Source: Microbispora catharanthi (GTDB taxonomy: Bacteria; Actinomycetota; Actinomycetes; Streptosporangiales; Streptosporangiaceae). From it: a stretch of DNA of 64,000 bases. Shown here one piece after another: positions 52,484-60,912 of the stretch (positions within the stretch are counted from its first letter, which is position 1; each line of letters starts with the position of its first letter). Both the position numbers and the translations under genes were made by a program. The notes under the pieces were generated by a model. The model was not told the origin of the DNA and searched no databases. It saw only the letters and a program-made list of their open reading frames with translations. The stretch covers positions 62,001 through 126,000 of the forward strand of contig NZ_VDMA02000006.1 of assembly GCF_006334915.2 (NCBI RefSeq), given 5' to 3'.

Positions 52484-53164
52484 GTGGTGCGACGCCGGCA
52501 ACGCGCTGAGGAGGAGACCGCACAAGCCGTCGTGCGGGGGGAGAGCCCCGCCCCGGTGCGGACGACGGGCCCCTGGGACGCCGATGACGACTACCCGGAG
52601 GCCGAGCGCGTGGACCTGGGGGGCCTGCGCCTGCCCGTCGGCCCCGGATTCGAGATCCAGCTCAGCATGGCGGGCGACCAGGTCGACGGTGTGATCGTCC
52701 TGGTCGAGGAGAGCGCCCTGCAGGTGAACGCCTTCGCCGCGCCCAAGCGCAGCGGGATCTGGGACGAGGTGCGCGCCGAACTCGCCCGTGAGGTGGTGGC
52801 CGCCGGCGGCTCGGCCGATGACCGGGACGGCCCGTTCGGCCCCGAGATCGCGGCCGAGGTGCCCGCGCAGGGCCAGGCGCAGGGACGGCAGCCGGTGCGC
52901 TACGTCGGCGTCGACGGGCCGCGCTGGTTCCTCCGCGCCGTGATCAGCGGCAGGGCGGCGGTCGACCCGGAGGCGGCGCGGATCCTGGAGGACGTCGTGC
53001 GCGGCATCGTCGTCGTGCGCGGTGACGAGCCGATGCCGCCCAGGGAGGCGATCCAGCTCCGTCTGCCCGCCGAGGCGAGACAGGCCATGGAGGAGCAGCA
53101 GGGATCCGGGCGGGAGGAGTTCCGGCCCTTCGAGCGCGGTCCGGAGATCAGCGAGATCCGCTGA
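52484..53164 (+). CDS. DUF3710 family protein
   Basis: An approximately 226-residue actinobacterial protein. The N-terminus is basic and short, then DDYPEAERVDLGGLRLPVGP opens the conserved domain (about 25-200) with IVLVEESALQVNAFAAPKR and RWFLRAVISGRAAV. No enzyme motif is visible. GTG codons at 52475, 52484 and 52487 are in frame; 52484 is best placed relative to the GAGGAGAG site. It usually sits between dut and the OB-fold gene, as here. Function unknown. Confidence 0.88.
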   Translation: MVRRRQRAEEETAQAVVRGESPAPVRTTGPWDADDDYPEAERVDLGGLRLPVGPGFEIQLSMAGDQVDGVIVLVEESALQVNAFAAPKRSGIWDEVRAELAREVVAAGGSADDRDGPFGPEIAAEVPAQGQAQGRQPVRYVGVDGPRWFLRAVISGRAAVDPEAARILEDVVRGIVVVRGDEPMPPREAIQLRLPAEARQAMEEQQGSGREEFRPFERGPEISEIR

Positions 53165-53222
53165 CGCCCGTCCGGGATGCGCCGGTTGACCGAATCGGGG
53201 GGCAAGCCCATCCTGACCGTCC

Positions 53223-53251
53223 TTCTGACCCGTAAGCGGCTCACGTATGCT
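53223..53251 (+). promoter_or_regulatory. Candidate promoter before the OB-fold gene
   Basis: TTCTGA and TATGCT hexamers with a 17-bp spacer, in the 175-bp gap between DUF3710 and the OB-fold gene. A small inverted repeat (CCCTCC/GGGG type) follows at about 53293-53310. Confidence 0.35.
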
Positions 53252-53339
53252 GCGGTGGGAAACGACCGGCCTAGGCTGGAGCCAGGACGACGAATCCCTC
53301 CGAAGGGGATCGCGAACGAGGAAGCTGGGTGAGTGACCG

Positions 53340-53732
53340 ATGGGCACGCCGGAGCCTGCCAGACGCGGCGGACTGCGGGGCTTCTTCCGAAGGCTGACCA
53401 CCAGCCAGGCCGAACTGGAGGCCGCCGAGCTCCAGGAGGACCTGGAGCAGCAGGGGGCCACTCCCATCGCGCGGTGCGGTGAGCGCCAGCGGACGTGCGT
53501 GGCGGGTACGCTGCGCACCGTGACCCTCCGCCCGCGCGGCGGCGCGCCCGCCCTCGAGGCGGAGCTGTACGACGGTTCGGACGTGATCGACCTGGTCTGG
53601 CTCGGCCGCCGGAAGATCGCCGGCATCGAGCCGGGCCGGGTGGTGCGGGCCGAAGGACTGGTCAGCGTCCAGGACGGCCGCAAGGTCATGTTCAACCCCC
53701 GCTACGAGCTACGCCCGGCCGGTGGCCCTTGA
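53340..53732 (+). CDS. OB-fold nucleic acid binding domain protein
   Basis: A 130-residue protein. After a basic, helical N-terminus (LRGFFRRLTTSQAELEAAE) comes a compact beta-rich OB-fold (about 45-128) with strands TCVAGTLRTVTLRP, LEAELYDGSDVIDLVWLG and VVRAEGLVSVQDGRKVMFNP. Proteins of this type in the dut-TrkA cluster are assumed to bind nucleic acid, but no target is known. It ends 16 bp before the DUF3159 start and is likely co-transcribed. Confidence 0.85.
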   Translation: MGTPEPARRGGLRGFFRRLTTSQAELEAAELQEDLEQQGATPIARCGERQRTCVAGTLRTVTLRPRGGAPALEAELYDGSDVIDLVWLGRRKIAGIEPGRVVRAEGLVSVQDGRKVMFNPRYELRPAGGP

Positions 53733-53748
53733 TCTCTCAGGAGACCGT

Positions 53749-54417
53749 ATGAGCACAGCGGACATGACGGCGCCCGCGGCGCACGCCACCGTCGAGGCGG
53801 CGGTTCGCGCCCAGATGAGCAAGGCGCTGGGCGGCAGGCGCGGGATCGTCGAGGCGGCGGTGCCCACAATCGCCTTCACCGGCACGTGGATGGGCACCAA
53901 CGAGCTGAAGACCTCGCTGATCGTCGGCGTCGCCTCGGCGGTGGTGCTCCTGCTGGTGCGGCTCGCACAGCGCACGACGCCGCAGTTCGTGCTCAACAGC
54001 CTCGTCGGCATCGGGATCGGCGCGTTCTTCGCGGCCCGCACCGGCGACGCCAAGGACGTGTTCCTGCCGGGGATCCTCTACAACGCGGCCTACGCCGCCG
54101 GCATGCTGCTGTCGATCGTGGTCCGCTGGCCGATCGTGGGCTTCCTGATCGGCTCGGTGACCGGCGACCCGACGGCGTGGCACAGCGACACCGCGCTGGT
54201 CCGGCTGTGCTCGCGGCTCACGTGGCTGCTCATGCTGCCCTGCCTGCTGCGGGTGGTGGTCCAGCTGCCGCTCTACTGGGCGGACCAGGTGACCGCCCTC
54301 GGCGTGGCCAAGATCGCCCTGGGCTGGCCGCTGCAGGTCGCGGGGCTCGCCGCGATGGTGTGGGTGCTCGCGCGGGGCCGCACCCCGCTCGAGCCGCCGG
54401 CGCAGCCGTCCGTCTGA
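53749..54417 (+). CDS. DUF3159 family membrane protein
   Basis: A 222-residue integral membrane protein with about six helices, in the DUF3159 family found throughout actinobacteria. After a soluble N-terminus (GRRGIVEAAVPTIAFTGTW) come helices from about residue 38 onward, with a charged central loop (TGDPTAWHSDTALVRLCSR) typical of the family. ATG at 53749 follows CAGGAG by 5 nt. Function unknown; its constant position beside the OB-fold and TrkA genes suggests a link to ion or potassium handling, but that is inference. Confidence 0.88.
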   Translation: MSTADMTAPAAHATVEAAVRAQMSKALGGRRGIVEAAVPTIAFTGTWMGTNELKTSLIVGVASAVVLLLVRLAQRTTPQFVLNSLVGIGIGAFFAARTGDAKDVFLPGILYNAAYAAGMLLSIVVRWPIVGFLIGSVTGDPTAWHSDTALVRLCSRLTWLLMLPCLLRVVVQLPLYWADQVTALGVAKIALGWPLQVAGLAAMVWVLARGRTPLEPPAQPSV

Positions 54418-54432
54418 CACTCAGGCGCAGAG

Positions 54433-54472
54433 ACGACTCAGGCCCCGGGCACGCGCCCGGGGCCTGAGTCGT
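54433..54472. terminator. Bidirectional terminator between DUF3159 and trkA
   Basis: 18-bp perfect stem (54433-54450 with 54455-54472) closed by ACGC, between the two convergent stop codons. Confidence 0.85.
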
Positions 54473-54479
54473 GTGCGGG

Positions 54480-55148
54480 TCAGGGACGCTCGTGGGCCGA
54501 CAGCAGCTCGGTGAGCTCCTGCTCGACCTCCTGGCTGGCCACGAACAGCAGCTCGTCGCCGGCCTCCAGCGGGTCGTCGGCCGAGGGGACCAGCACCCGG
54601 CCCTCGCGCAGGATCGCCACGAGGGCGGCGTCCACCGGCCACGGCACCGACCCCGCCCGCTGGCCCACCACCGGGGCGTCCTCGGCCAGCGTGAGCTCCA
54701 CCAGGTTGGCCTGGCCCTGCCGGAAGGTCATCAGGCGCACCAGGTCGCCGACGCTGACCGCCTCCTCGACCAGGGCAGACAGCAGGCGCGGGGTGGAGAC
54801 GGCGACGTCCACGCCCCACGACTCGTTGAACAGCCACTCGTTCTTGGGGTGGTTGACCCGGGCGACCACCCGCGGCACGCCGTACTCGGTCTTGGCGAGC
54901 AGCGAGACCACGAGGTTGACCTTGTCGTCGCCGGAGGCGGCGATCACGACCTGGCAGCTGTTCAGCCCGGCCTCGTCCAGCGAGGAGATCTCGCAGGCGT
55001 CGGCGAGCAGCCACTCGGCCCGCGGCACGCTGTCGATCTTGATGGCGCGGGGGTCGATGTCGATGAGCAGGACCTCGTGCCCGTTCTCGAGGAGCTCCGC
55101 CGCGATGGAGCGGCCGACGGCTCCGGCGCCGGCGATGGTGACGCGCAT
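54480..55148 (-). CDS. trkA: TrkA-type potassium uptake regulator, second copy
   Basis: A 222-residue RCK-type protein: Rossmann NAD-binding N domain (MRVTIAGAGAVGRSIAAELL, GAGAVG at 7-12; about 1-130) and TrkA-C domain (about 140-215). It gates a potassium transporter in response to nucleotides, and in actinomycetes the C domain may also sense c-di-AMP. Its ATG shares one base with the TGA of the previous gene (TGATG), so the two are translated together. The partner channel is probably the APC permease next door. Confidence 0.9.
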   Translation of the reverse strand: MRVTIAGAGAVGRSIAAELLENGHEVLLIDIDPRAIKIDSVPRAEWLLADACEISSLDEAGLNSCQVVIAASGDDKVNLVVSLLAKTEYGVPRVVARVNHPKNEWLFNESWGVDVAVSTPRLLSALVEEAVSVGDLVRLMTFRQGQANLVELTLAEDAPVVGQRAGSVPWPVDAALVAILREGRVLVPSADDPLEAGDELLFVASQEVEQELTELLSAHERP

Positions 55149-55816
55149 CAGTGCTCCTCGTCGGACGGCGGGGCGGACAACACCTTGTTGATGCGGTCCA
55201 TGTCGTTCTCGGCGGCGACCAGGTGGAGGAGATCGCCCTCCTGGAGGACGGTCGCGTCCTTCGGCACGAGCGCCTCGCCCATACGGTTGACGAAGGCCAC
55301 GCGCGCGCCGGTGACGTCCTCGATCACCCTGGCCCGGGTGCCGATCCAGCCCTGGTGGAAGGCCACCTCGGCGAGGACGACCGTGCCGGTCGGGTCCCGC
55401 CAGAAGGGCTCGGCGCCCTCGGGCAGCACCCGGCGCAGGATCTGGTCGGCGGTCCAGCGGACGGTCGCCACGGTGGGGATGCCGAGCCGCTGGTAGACCT
55501 CGGCCCGGCGGGGGTCGTAGATGCGGGCGACCACGTTGTCCACGCCGAACATCTCCCGCGCGACCCGGGCGGAGATGATGTTGGAGTTGTCCCCGCTGCT
55601 CACGGCGACGAAGGCGGCGGCCGAGGCGATGCCGGCCTCTTCGAGCACGTCGCGGTCGAAGCCGATGCCGGTGACCCTGCGGCCCCGGAAGCCGGCCCGC
55701 AGCCGCCGGAAGGCCTGCGGGTCGCGGTCGATCACGGCGACCGAGTGCCCGTTGTCCTCAAGGATGTGCGCCAGAGTCGAGCCGACCCGTCCGCATCCCA
55801 TGATCACAATATGCAT
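55148..55816 (-). CDS. trkA: TrkA-type potassium uptake regulator, first copy
   Basis: A 222-residue paralogue of the next gene: Rossmann domain with MGCGRVGSTLAHIL (GxGxxG), dinucleotide-binding Asp at the end of strand 2 (VAVIDRDPQAFRRL), and a TrkA-C domain (about 140-215, LAEVAFHQGWIGTRARVIED). The ATG at 55816 is preceded by GGGGGAG. The pair is typical of actinobacteria, in which two small TrkA subunits serve one membrane transporter; divergent orientation to that transporter gene gives a shared control region of 106 bp. Confidence 0.9.
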   Translation of the reverse strand: MHIVIMGCGRVGSTLAHILEDNGHSVAVIDRDPQAFRRLRAGFRGRRVTGIGFDRDVLEEAGIASAAAFVAVSSGDNSNIISARVAREMFGVDNVVARIYDPRRAEVYQRLGIPTVATVRWTADQILRRVLPEGAEPFWRDPTGTVVLAEVAFHQGWIGTRARVIEDVTGARVAFVNRMGEALVPKDATVLQEGDLLHLVAAENDMDRINKVLSAPPSDEEH

Positions 55817-55908
55817 GCTCCCCCGCCGTGGGTTGTGGCGGTCTCCTAATGCAGACAGTATGTCGCCACTGCCGGGCACCGCATGACCCGGGCACGGCGC
55901 CGGGGGAC

Positions 55909-55914
55909 TAGGCT
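55909..55914 (+). promoter_or_regulatory. Leaderless -10 box (TAGGCT) of the APC permease
   Basis: TAGGCT, 8 nt before the GTG start at 55923; no ribosome site between them. Confidence 0.5.
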
Positions 55915-55922
55915 CAACAGAC

Positions 55923-57965
55923 GTGTCGAAGGTGCCAGATCTTGTCAAGCGGCTCCTCGTGGGGCGGGCTCTGCGGAGCACCGCGCTCCACCATCAGCTG
56001 CTGCCCAAGCGCGTGGCACTGCCGGTCTTCGCCAGTGACGCGCTGTCCTCGGTGGCGTACGCACCGCAGGAGATCCTGGTCATCCTGTCGATCGGCGGGG
56101 TCAGCCTCTACAGCGTCAGCCCATGGGTCGCGGCGGGCGTCGTCCTCGTCATGCTCACGGTGGTCGCCTCCTACCGGCAGAACGTGCACGCCTATCCCAG
56201 TGGCGGCGGCGACTACGAGGTGGCGACGACGAACCTGGGACCGACCGCGGGCCTGACCGTCGCGAGCGCCCTGCTCGTCGACTACGTGCTGACCGTGGCG
56301 GTGTCGGTCGCCAACGGCGCCGACTACGTGGGTGCGACGATCCCCTTCGTCGCCGAACACCGTCCACTGGTCGCGATAGCCATCGTCGCACTCTTGACGA
56401 TCATGAATCTGCGCGGCCTCAGGGAATCGGGTGTCGCGTTCGCCGTTCCCACCTACGCCTTCATGATCGCGGTCATCGGCATGGTCGCGTGGGGCCTGTT
56501 CCGGCTGATCGTGCTCGGCGACGACCTGCGCGCCCCCACCGCCGACTACCGGATCATCGGGCAGCAGGCCGATCTCGCCGGATTCGCGATGGCGTTCCTG
56601 GTGCTTCGCGCCTTCTCGTCCGGATGCGCCGCGCTCACCGGCGTCGAGGCGATCAGCAACGGCGTGCCGGCCTTCCGCAAGCCCAAGAGCAAGAACGCCG
56701 CGACGACGCTGCTCATGATGGGCCTGATCGCGGTCACGATGTTCAGCGGGATCATCTTCCTCGGCCTCCAGTCAGGCGTGAAGCTGACCGACCCGGCGTT
56801 CGTGGCCAGGAACATCATCATCGACGGGCACCCGGCCGGGCCCGGCTACTACCAGCAGCCGATCATCGCGCAGGTCGCCTCGGCCGTCTTCGGCCACGGC
56901 TCGTTCCTGTTCGTCGTGATCGCCGCGGTGACCGCCCTCATCCTGTTCCTGGCGGCCAACACCGCGTTCAACGGTTTCCCGGTGCTCGGCTCGATCCTCG
57001 CCCAGGACCGTTACCTGCCGCGTCAGCTCCACACCCGGGGCGACCGCCTCGCGTTCAGCAACGGCATCGTCATCCTCGCGGCCGGGGCCTGCCTGCTGAT
57101 CTGGGCGTTCGACGCGGACGTGAGCAAGCTGCTCAACCTCTACATCGTCGGCGTGTTCGTCTCGTTCACCCTCAGCCAGATCGGCATGGTCCGGCACTGG
57201 ACCCGTCACCTGAGGACCGAGACCGACGCGAGGGCGCGCTTCCACATGATGCGCTCGCGGGTGATCAACGGCTTCGGCGCGGTCATGACCGGGCTCGTGC
57301 TCGTCGTCGTGCTCGCCACCAAGTTCACGCACGGCGCGTACATCGTCTGCATCGCGATGCCGGTGCTCTTCCTCATGATGAAGGGCATCAGGCGGCACTA
57401 CGACCGGGTCGCCGAGGAGCTCGCCGCGCCGGAGGGGCACGAGGCCGACGAGTCGCTGCTGCCCGCCCGCAACCACGCGATCGTGCTCGTCTCGAAGATC
57501 CACAAGCCGACGCTCCGCGCGCTCGCCTACGCCAGGGCGACCCGCCCGTCGAGCCTGGAGGCCGTGACCGTCAGCGTGGACGCCGACGAGGCGAACAGGC
57601 TCAGGGAGGAGTGGGACCGGCGCGGCATCGAGGTGCCGCTCAAGATCCTCGACTCGCCGTACCGGGAGATCACCGGCCCGGTGCTCGAGTACGTGAAGTC
57701 GCTGCGGCGGCGCTCGCCGCGCGACGTCGTGACGGTCTACATCCCCGAGTACGTGGTCGGCCGCTGGTGGGAGCACCTCCTGCACAACCAGAGCGCGCTG
57801 CGGCTCAAGGGGCGGCTGCTGTTCAAGCCCGGGGTCATGGTCACGAGCGTGCCGTTCCAGCTCGCCTCCTCCGACCGCCTCAAGGGCCGCAGGGAGCCGT
57901 CCGCTCCCGGCGCCTCCCGCCGCTCCTACCAGCCCCCACCGAAGGACACGCAGATCAAGGCATGA
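55923..57965 (+). CDS. APC-superfamily potassium transporter
   Basis: A 680-residue permease with about 12 helices in the first 450 residues (PVFASDALSSVAYAPQEILV, then NVHAYPSGGGDYEVATTNLG, GCAALTGVEAISNGVPAF). The KUP/APC-like signature SxPxGG-type loop and the partner TrkA genes argue for potassium uptake. The last 220 residues are cytoplasmic (RNHAIVLVSKIHKPTLRALA) and end disordered. Function as K+ importer is inference; amino-acid transport is the alternative. Start GTG at 55923, and the stop overlaps the next gene's ATG. Confidence 0.85.
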   Translation: MSKVPDLVKRLLVGRALRSTALHHQLLPKRVALPVFASDALSSVAYAPQEILVILSIGGVSLYSVSPWVAAGVVLVMLTVVASYRQNVHAYPSGGGDYEVATTNLGPTAGLTVASALLVDYVLTVAVSVANGADYVGATIPFVAEHRPLVAIAIVALLTIMNLRGLRESGVAFAVPTYAFMIAVIGMVAWGLFRLIVLGDDLRAPTADYRIIGQQADLAGFAMAFLVLRAFSSGCAALTGVEAISNGVPAFRKPKSKNAATTLLMMGLIAVTMFSGIIFLGLQSGVKLTDPAFVARNIIIDGHPAGPGYYQQPIIAQVASAVFGHGSFLFVVIAAVTALILFLAANTAFNGFPVLGSILAQDRYLPRQLHTRGDRLAFSNGIVILAAGACLLIWAFDADVSKLLNLYIVGVFVSFTLSQIGMVRHWTRHLRTETDARARFHMMRSRVINGFGAVMTGLVLVVVLATKFTHGAYIVCIAMPVLFLMMKGIRRHYDRVAEELAAPEGHEADESLLPARNHAIVLVSKIHKPTLRALAYARATRPSSLEAVTVSVDADEANRLREEWDRRGIEVPLKILDSPYREITGPVLEYVKSLRRRSPRDVVTVYIPEYVVGRWWEHLLHNQSALRLKGRLLFKPGVMVTSVPFQLASSDRLKGRREPSAPGASRRSYQPPPKDTQIKA

Positions 57966-59230
57966 GCGACACGAAAGAGGCCGACATGGGCGGCGAACGG
58001 CTCGAACTGACGGTGGACGCCGTCGCCAACGGCGGCTGGTGCGTGGCCAGGCACGAGGGCCGGGTGGTCTTCGTCCGGCACGCCCTGCCAGGCGAGCGGG
58101 TGCTCGCCGAGGTCACCGAGGAGACCGCGCGGTTCCTGCGGGCCGACGCGGTCGAGATCCTGGAGCCCTCACCCGACCGGGTCACGCCGCCCTGTCCGTT
58201 CGCCGGTCCCGGCCGCTGCGGCGGCTGCGACTGGCAGCACGCGTCGCTGGAGGCGCAGCGCCGGCTCAAGGCCGACGTGGTCGCCGAGCAGTTCCGGCGC
58301 CTGGCGGGCCTCGACCTCAAGGTCGTGGTCGAGGAGGTGCCAGGGGCGGAGGACGGCCTCGGATGGCGCACCCGCGTGCGGTTCGCCGTGGAGCGGGACG
58401 GCACGGCGGGGCTGCGGCGCCACCGGTCGCACGAGATCGAGCACGTCACCGAGTGCCTCATCGCGCACCCCGCCGTCGAGGGGGTCGGCGCCGAACGCCT
58501 GGCCTGGCCGGGGGCCGCCTCGGTCGAGGTGGTGGCGGCCTCCGGCGGCGACCGCGCCGTGATCGTCGAACCCGTCCCGCACCGCCGGGCGGACATCCCG
58601 GACGTGGACGCCGCGGTCCTGCTCGACGAGGGCAGGCGGGGCACGCGGGCGCTGCGCGGCCGGGCCTCGCTGACCGAGCGGGTGGGCGAGCGGGACTTCC
58701 GGGTCACCGCGAGCGGATTCTGGCAGGTCCACCCGGGCGCGGCGGCCACGCTGCTCGGCGCGGTGCTCGACTTCGGCCGGCCCGAGCCGGGGGAGTGGGC
58801 GCTCGACCTCTACTGCGGCGCCGGCCTGTTCGCCGCCGGGCTCGCCGAGGCCGTCGGCCCCGAGGGCGCGGTGCTCGGCATCGAGTCCGAGCCGCAGGCG
58901 GCGCAGGACGCTCGGTTCAACCTGCGTGACCTGCCGCAGGCGCAGGTCGAGCGGGGCAGGGTCGAGGAGGCGCTCGACCGGCTGCGGATCGAACGGGCCG
59001 ACCTGGTGGTGGCCGACCCGCCCCGCGCGGGTCTCGGCCGTCCGGTGGTCGAGCGCGTCGCCGGACTGGAGGCCTCGCGCGTGGTGTACGTCTCGTGCGA
59101 CCCGGCCACCCTGGCCAGGGACGTCGCCTGGTTCGCCGGGCACGGCTACCGGTTGGAGGACCTGCGGGCCTTCGACCAGTACCCGATGACCCACCACGTG
59201 GAGTGCGTGGCGCTGCTCGTCAAGGACTGA
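57962..59230 (+). CDS. TRAM-domain 23S rRNA/tRNA uridine-C5 methyltransferase
   Basis: A 422-residue class I RNA methyltransferase of the TrmA/RlmD/RumA group, which methylates C5 of a uridine. The TRAM domain is at about 8-70, the Fe-S cysteines lie in CPFAGPGRCGGCDW (about 77-90) with a fourth Cys near 160, SAM-binding ALDLYCGAGLFAAGL at about 280-294, substrate motif VVADPPRAGLG at about 348-358, and nucleophilic Cys in YVSCDPATLARD (about 378-382). ATGA overlap with the permease gene shows translational coupling. Which RNA it modifies is not decidable here. Confidence 0.92.
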   Translation: MSDTKEADMGGERLELTVDAVANGGWCVARHEGRVVFVRHALPGERVLAEVTEETARFLRADAVEILEPSPDRVTPPCPFAGPGRCGGCDWQHASLEAQRRLKADVVAEQFRRLAGLDLKVVVEEVPGAEDGLGWRTRVRFAVERDGTAGLRRHRSHEIEHVTECLIAHPAVEGVGAERLAWPGAASVEVVAASGGDRAVIVEPVPHRRADIPDVDAAVLLDEGRRGTRALRGRASLTERVGERDFRVTASGFWQVHPGAAATLLGAVLDFGRPEPGEWALDLYCGAGLFAAGLAEAVGPEGAVLGIESEPQAAQDARFNLRDLPQAQVERGRVEEALDRLRIERADLVVADPPRAGLGRPVVERVAGLEASRVVYVSCDPATLARDVAWFAGHGYRLEDLRAFDQYPMTHHVECVALLVKD

Positions 59231-59243
59231 GCCCGGCGCCGCC

Positions 59244-59831
59244 TCACGGGTGGGGCCGGGCCATGCCGGCGACCAGGAGGTCGGCCAGCCTCCGGACCGC
59301 CGCCGCCGCGCTTTCGGGCGAACCGGCGCGGAAGGAGGCGATGGCCCTCAGGCCGATCCTCACGTCCTCGACCGACAGCTCGGGACGGACGCCGCCCGCG
59401 CTCCGGGCCCGCTCGACGAGCTGCTCGAGCCTTCGGGCCTGTGCGCGGCGCTGCCCGGCGAACGCGGCGCCCGCGGGGTGGGAGCCGAGCAGCGCTCCGT
59501 TCAACCCGCGGTCCCGCACCTGGCCTTCGGCGAACCGGTGGACGGTTCCGCGCAGCGCGCGCCAGGGGTCGGGGTCGTCCAGGGCGGCACGCATCTGCGC
59601 GCGGCACACGGCCACCTGCTCGGCGAGCACCGCGCCGACGAGGTCCTGTCGCGACGGGAAGTGCCGGTAGACGGTCGCGACGCCCAGGCCGGCACGCCGG
59701 GCGATCTCGTGCACCGGCAGGTCGAGCCCGTCCGCGGCGAAGGCGGCACGGGCGACCGCCACGACGTGCCGCCGGTTGTGCTCCGCGTCCATCCGGGGTT
59801 TCCGAGTCAATGTCGTCCGCGCCCCTCTCAC
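59244..59831 (-). CDS. TetR-family repressor
   Basis: A roughly 195-residue TetR protein. HTH at about 25-65 (AFAADGLDLPVHEIARRAGL, then VYRHFPSRQDL); the rest is a helical ligand-binding domain. The GTG at 59831 gives the family-like RKPRMDAEHNRR; the ATG at 59792 is the alternative. Divergent from the quinone oxidoreductase gene (80 bp between starts), its likely target. I see no clear palindrome in between. Confidence 0.88.
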   Translation of the reverse strand: MRGARTTLTRKPRMDAEHNRRHVVAVARAAFAADGLDLPVHEIARRAGLGVATVYRHFPSRQDLVGAVLAEQVAVCRAQMRAALDDPDPWRALRGTVHRFAEGQVRDRGLNGALLGSHPAGAAFAGQRRAQARRLEQLVERARSAGGVRPELSVEDVRIGLRAIASFRAGSPESAAAAVRRLADLLVAGMARPHP

Positions 59832-59911
59832 TTGCGGCGATCCGAGGCAGTCGCTCCCGTCCGTCCGCCTACCGTGGTCGGCGGCCAGTCGGAACAGCCG
59901 GATAGGTGATT

Positions 59912-60895
59912 ATGTTCCCGGATGTGGAAATGTTTGCGGTGCGGTTCGAGCGGTTCGGTCCCCCCGAGGTCCTCGCCGTCGGGGGATTGCCCGAGCCTCA
60001 CGCGGGTCCCGGCGAGGTGCGCGTCAGAGTCAGGGCCGCCGGGGTCGCACCGGTCGACCTCGCGCTGCGCGCAGGCGCGTCGCCGTCGAGCGAACAACTC
60101 CCCCTGCCGCACATCCCCGGCGTCGACGCCGCCGGGGTGATCGACGAAGTCGGCGCGGACGTCACCGGGTTCGCCGCCGGGGACGAGGTCTTCGGCGCCG
60201 TCGACGTCTCGCGGCTGGGCGGCGCCGCCGCCGAGTTCGCCGTGCTGGCGTTCTGGGCCGCGAAGCCGCCCTCGATGTCGTGGGAGGAGGCCGGAGCCGC
60301 CGGCACGAGCGTCGAGACCGCCACCCGGGCGCTCGACAGGCTCGGCGTACGCACGGGAACGACGCTCCTGATCGACGGCGCCTCCGGCGGCGTCGGCAGC
60401 GTCGCCGTCCAACTGGCGGTCGCCCGCGGCGGCCGCGTGATCGGCACGGGCCGCCCGGAGAGCCACCCCTTCATCGCCGGGCTCGGCGCGGTCCCGGTCG
60501 CCTACGGGCCCGGGCTCGCCGAGCGCGTCCGCGCTCTCGCGCCCGGAGGGATCGATCTCGCGCTGGACGTCGCCGGCGCCGGCTCGCTTCGCGACCTCAT
60601 CGCGATCACCGGTACGCCGGCATCGGTCCTCACCATCGCGGACTTCGCCGGCCCGCAGCTCGGGGTCGGCATCTCCCGCGGTGAGCTCGGCGGCGAGCCG
60701 GACGGGCGCCATGGTCTCGCCCTCGCGGCCGCACTGTCGGCGGAGGGGCGCTTCCGCGTTCCCGTGCGGGCGGTGTTCCCCATGGACCGGGCGGCCGAGG
60801 CGCACGCGGCCGCCGCGCGAGGGCCACGGCAGGGCAAGGTCGTCCTCGCGGCTCCTCCCGCTCACGGCGAGCACGACGGAGCCGCCTCGATGTGA
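59912..60895 (+). CDS. NADP-dependent quinone oxidoreductase (MDR, zinc-free)
   Basis: An approximately 327-residue medium-chain dehydrogenase/reductase of the quinone reductase type. It opens FAVRFERFGPPEVLAVG, has the GroES-like domain (about 30-130), the nucleotide motif LIDGASGGVGSVAVQLA (about 152-168) and no zinc-binding Cys set. It reduces quinones or enones with NADPH, often in detoxification, and its divergent TetR supports inducibility. Two ATGs are possible, 59912 (better ribosome spacing) and 59930. Confidence 0.88.
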   Translation: MFPDVEMFAVRFERFGPPEVLAVGGLPEPHAGPGEVRVRVRAAGVAPVDLALRAGASPSSEQLPLPHIPGVDAAGVIDEVGADVTGFAAGDEVFGAVDVSRLGGAAAEFAVLAFWAAKPPSMSWEEAGAAGTSVETATRALDRLGVRTGTTLLIDGASGGVGSVAVQLAVARGGRVIGTGRPESHPFIAGLGAVPVAYGPGLAERVRALAPGGIDLALDVAGAGSLRDLIAITGTPASVLTIADFAGPQLGVGISRGELGGEPDGRHGLALAAALSAEGRFRVPVRAVFPMDRAAEAHAAAARGPRQGKVVLAAPPAHGEHDGAASM

Positions 60896-60912
60896 CGGCA
60901 CGGCGGTGGCGG

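Noticed and set aside
56123-59230. A 1035-codon plus-strand frame that joins the permease and methyltransferase regions
   Set aside because: Its first 650 residues are an off-frame Arg/Pro-rich translation of the permease gene; the real methyltransferase starts at 57962 with a coupled ATG.
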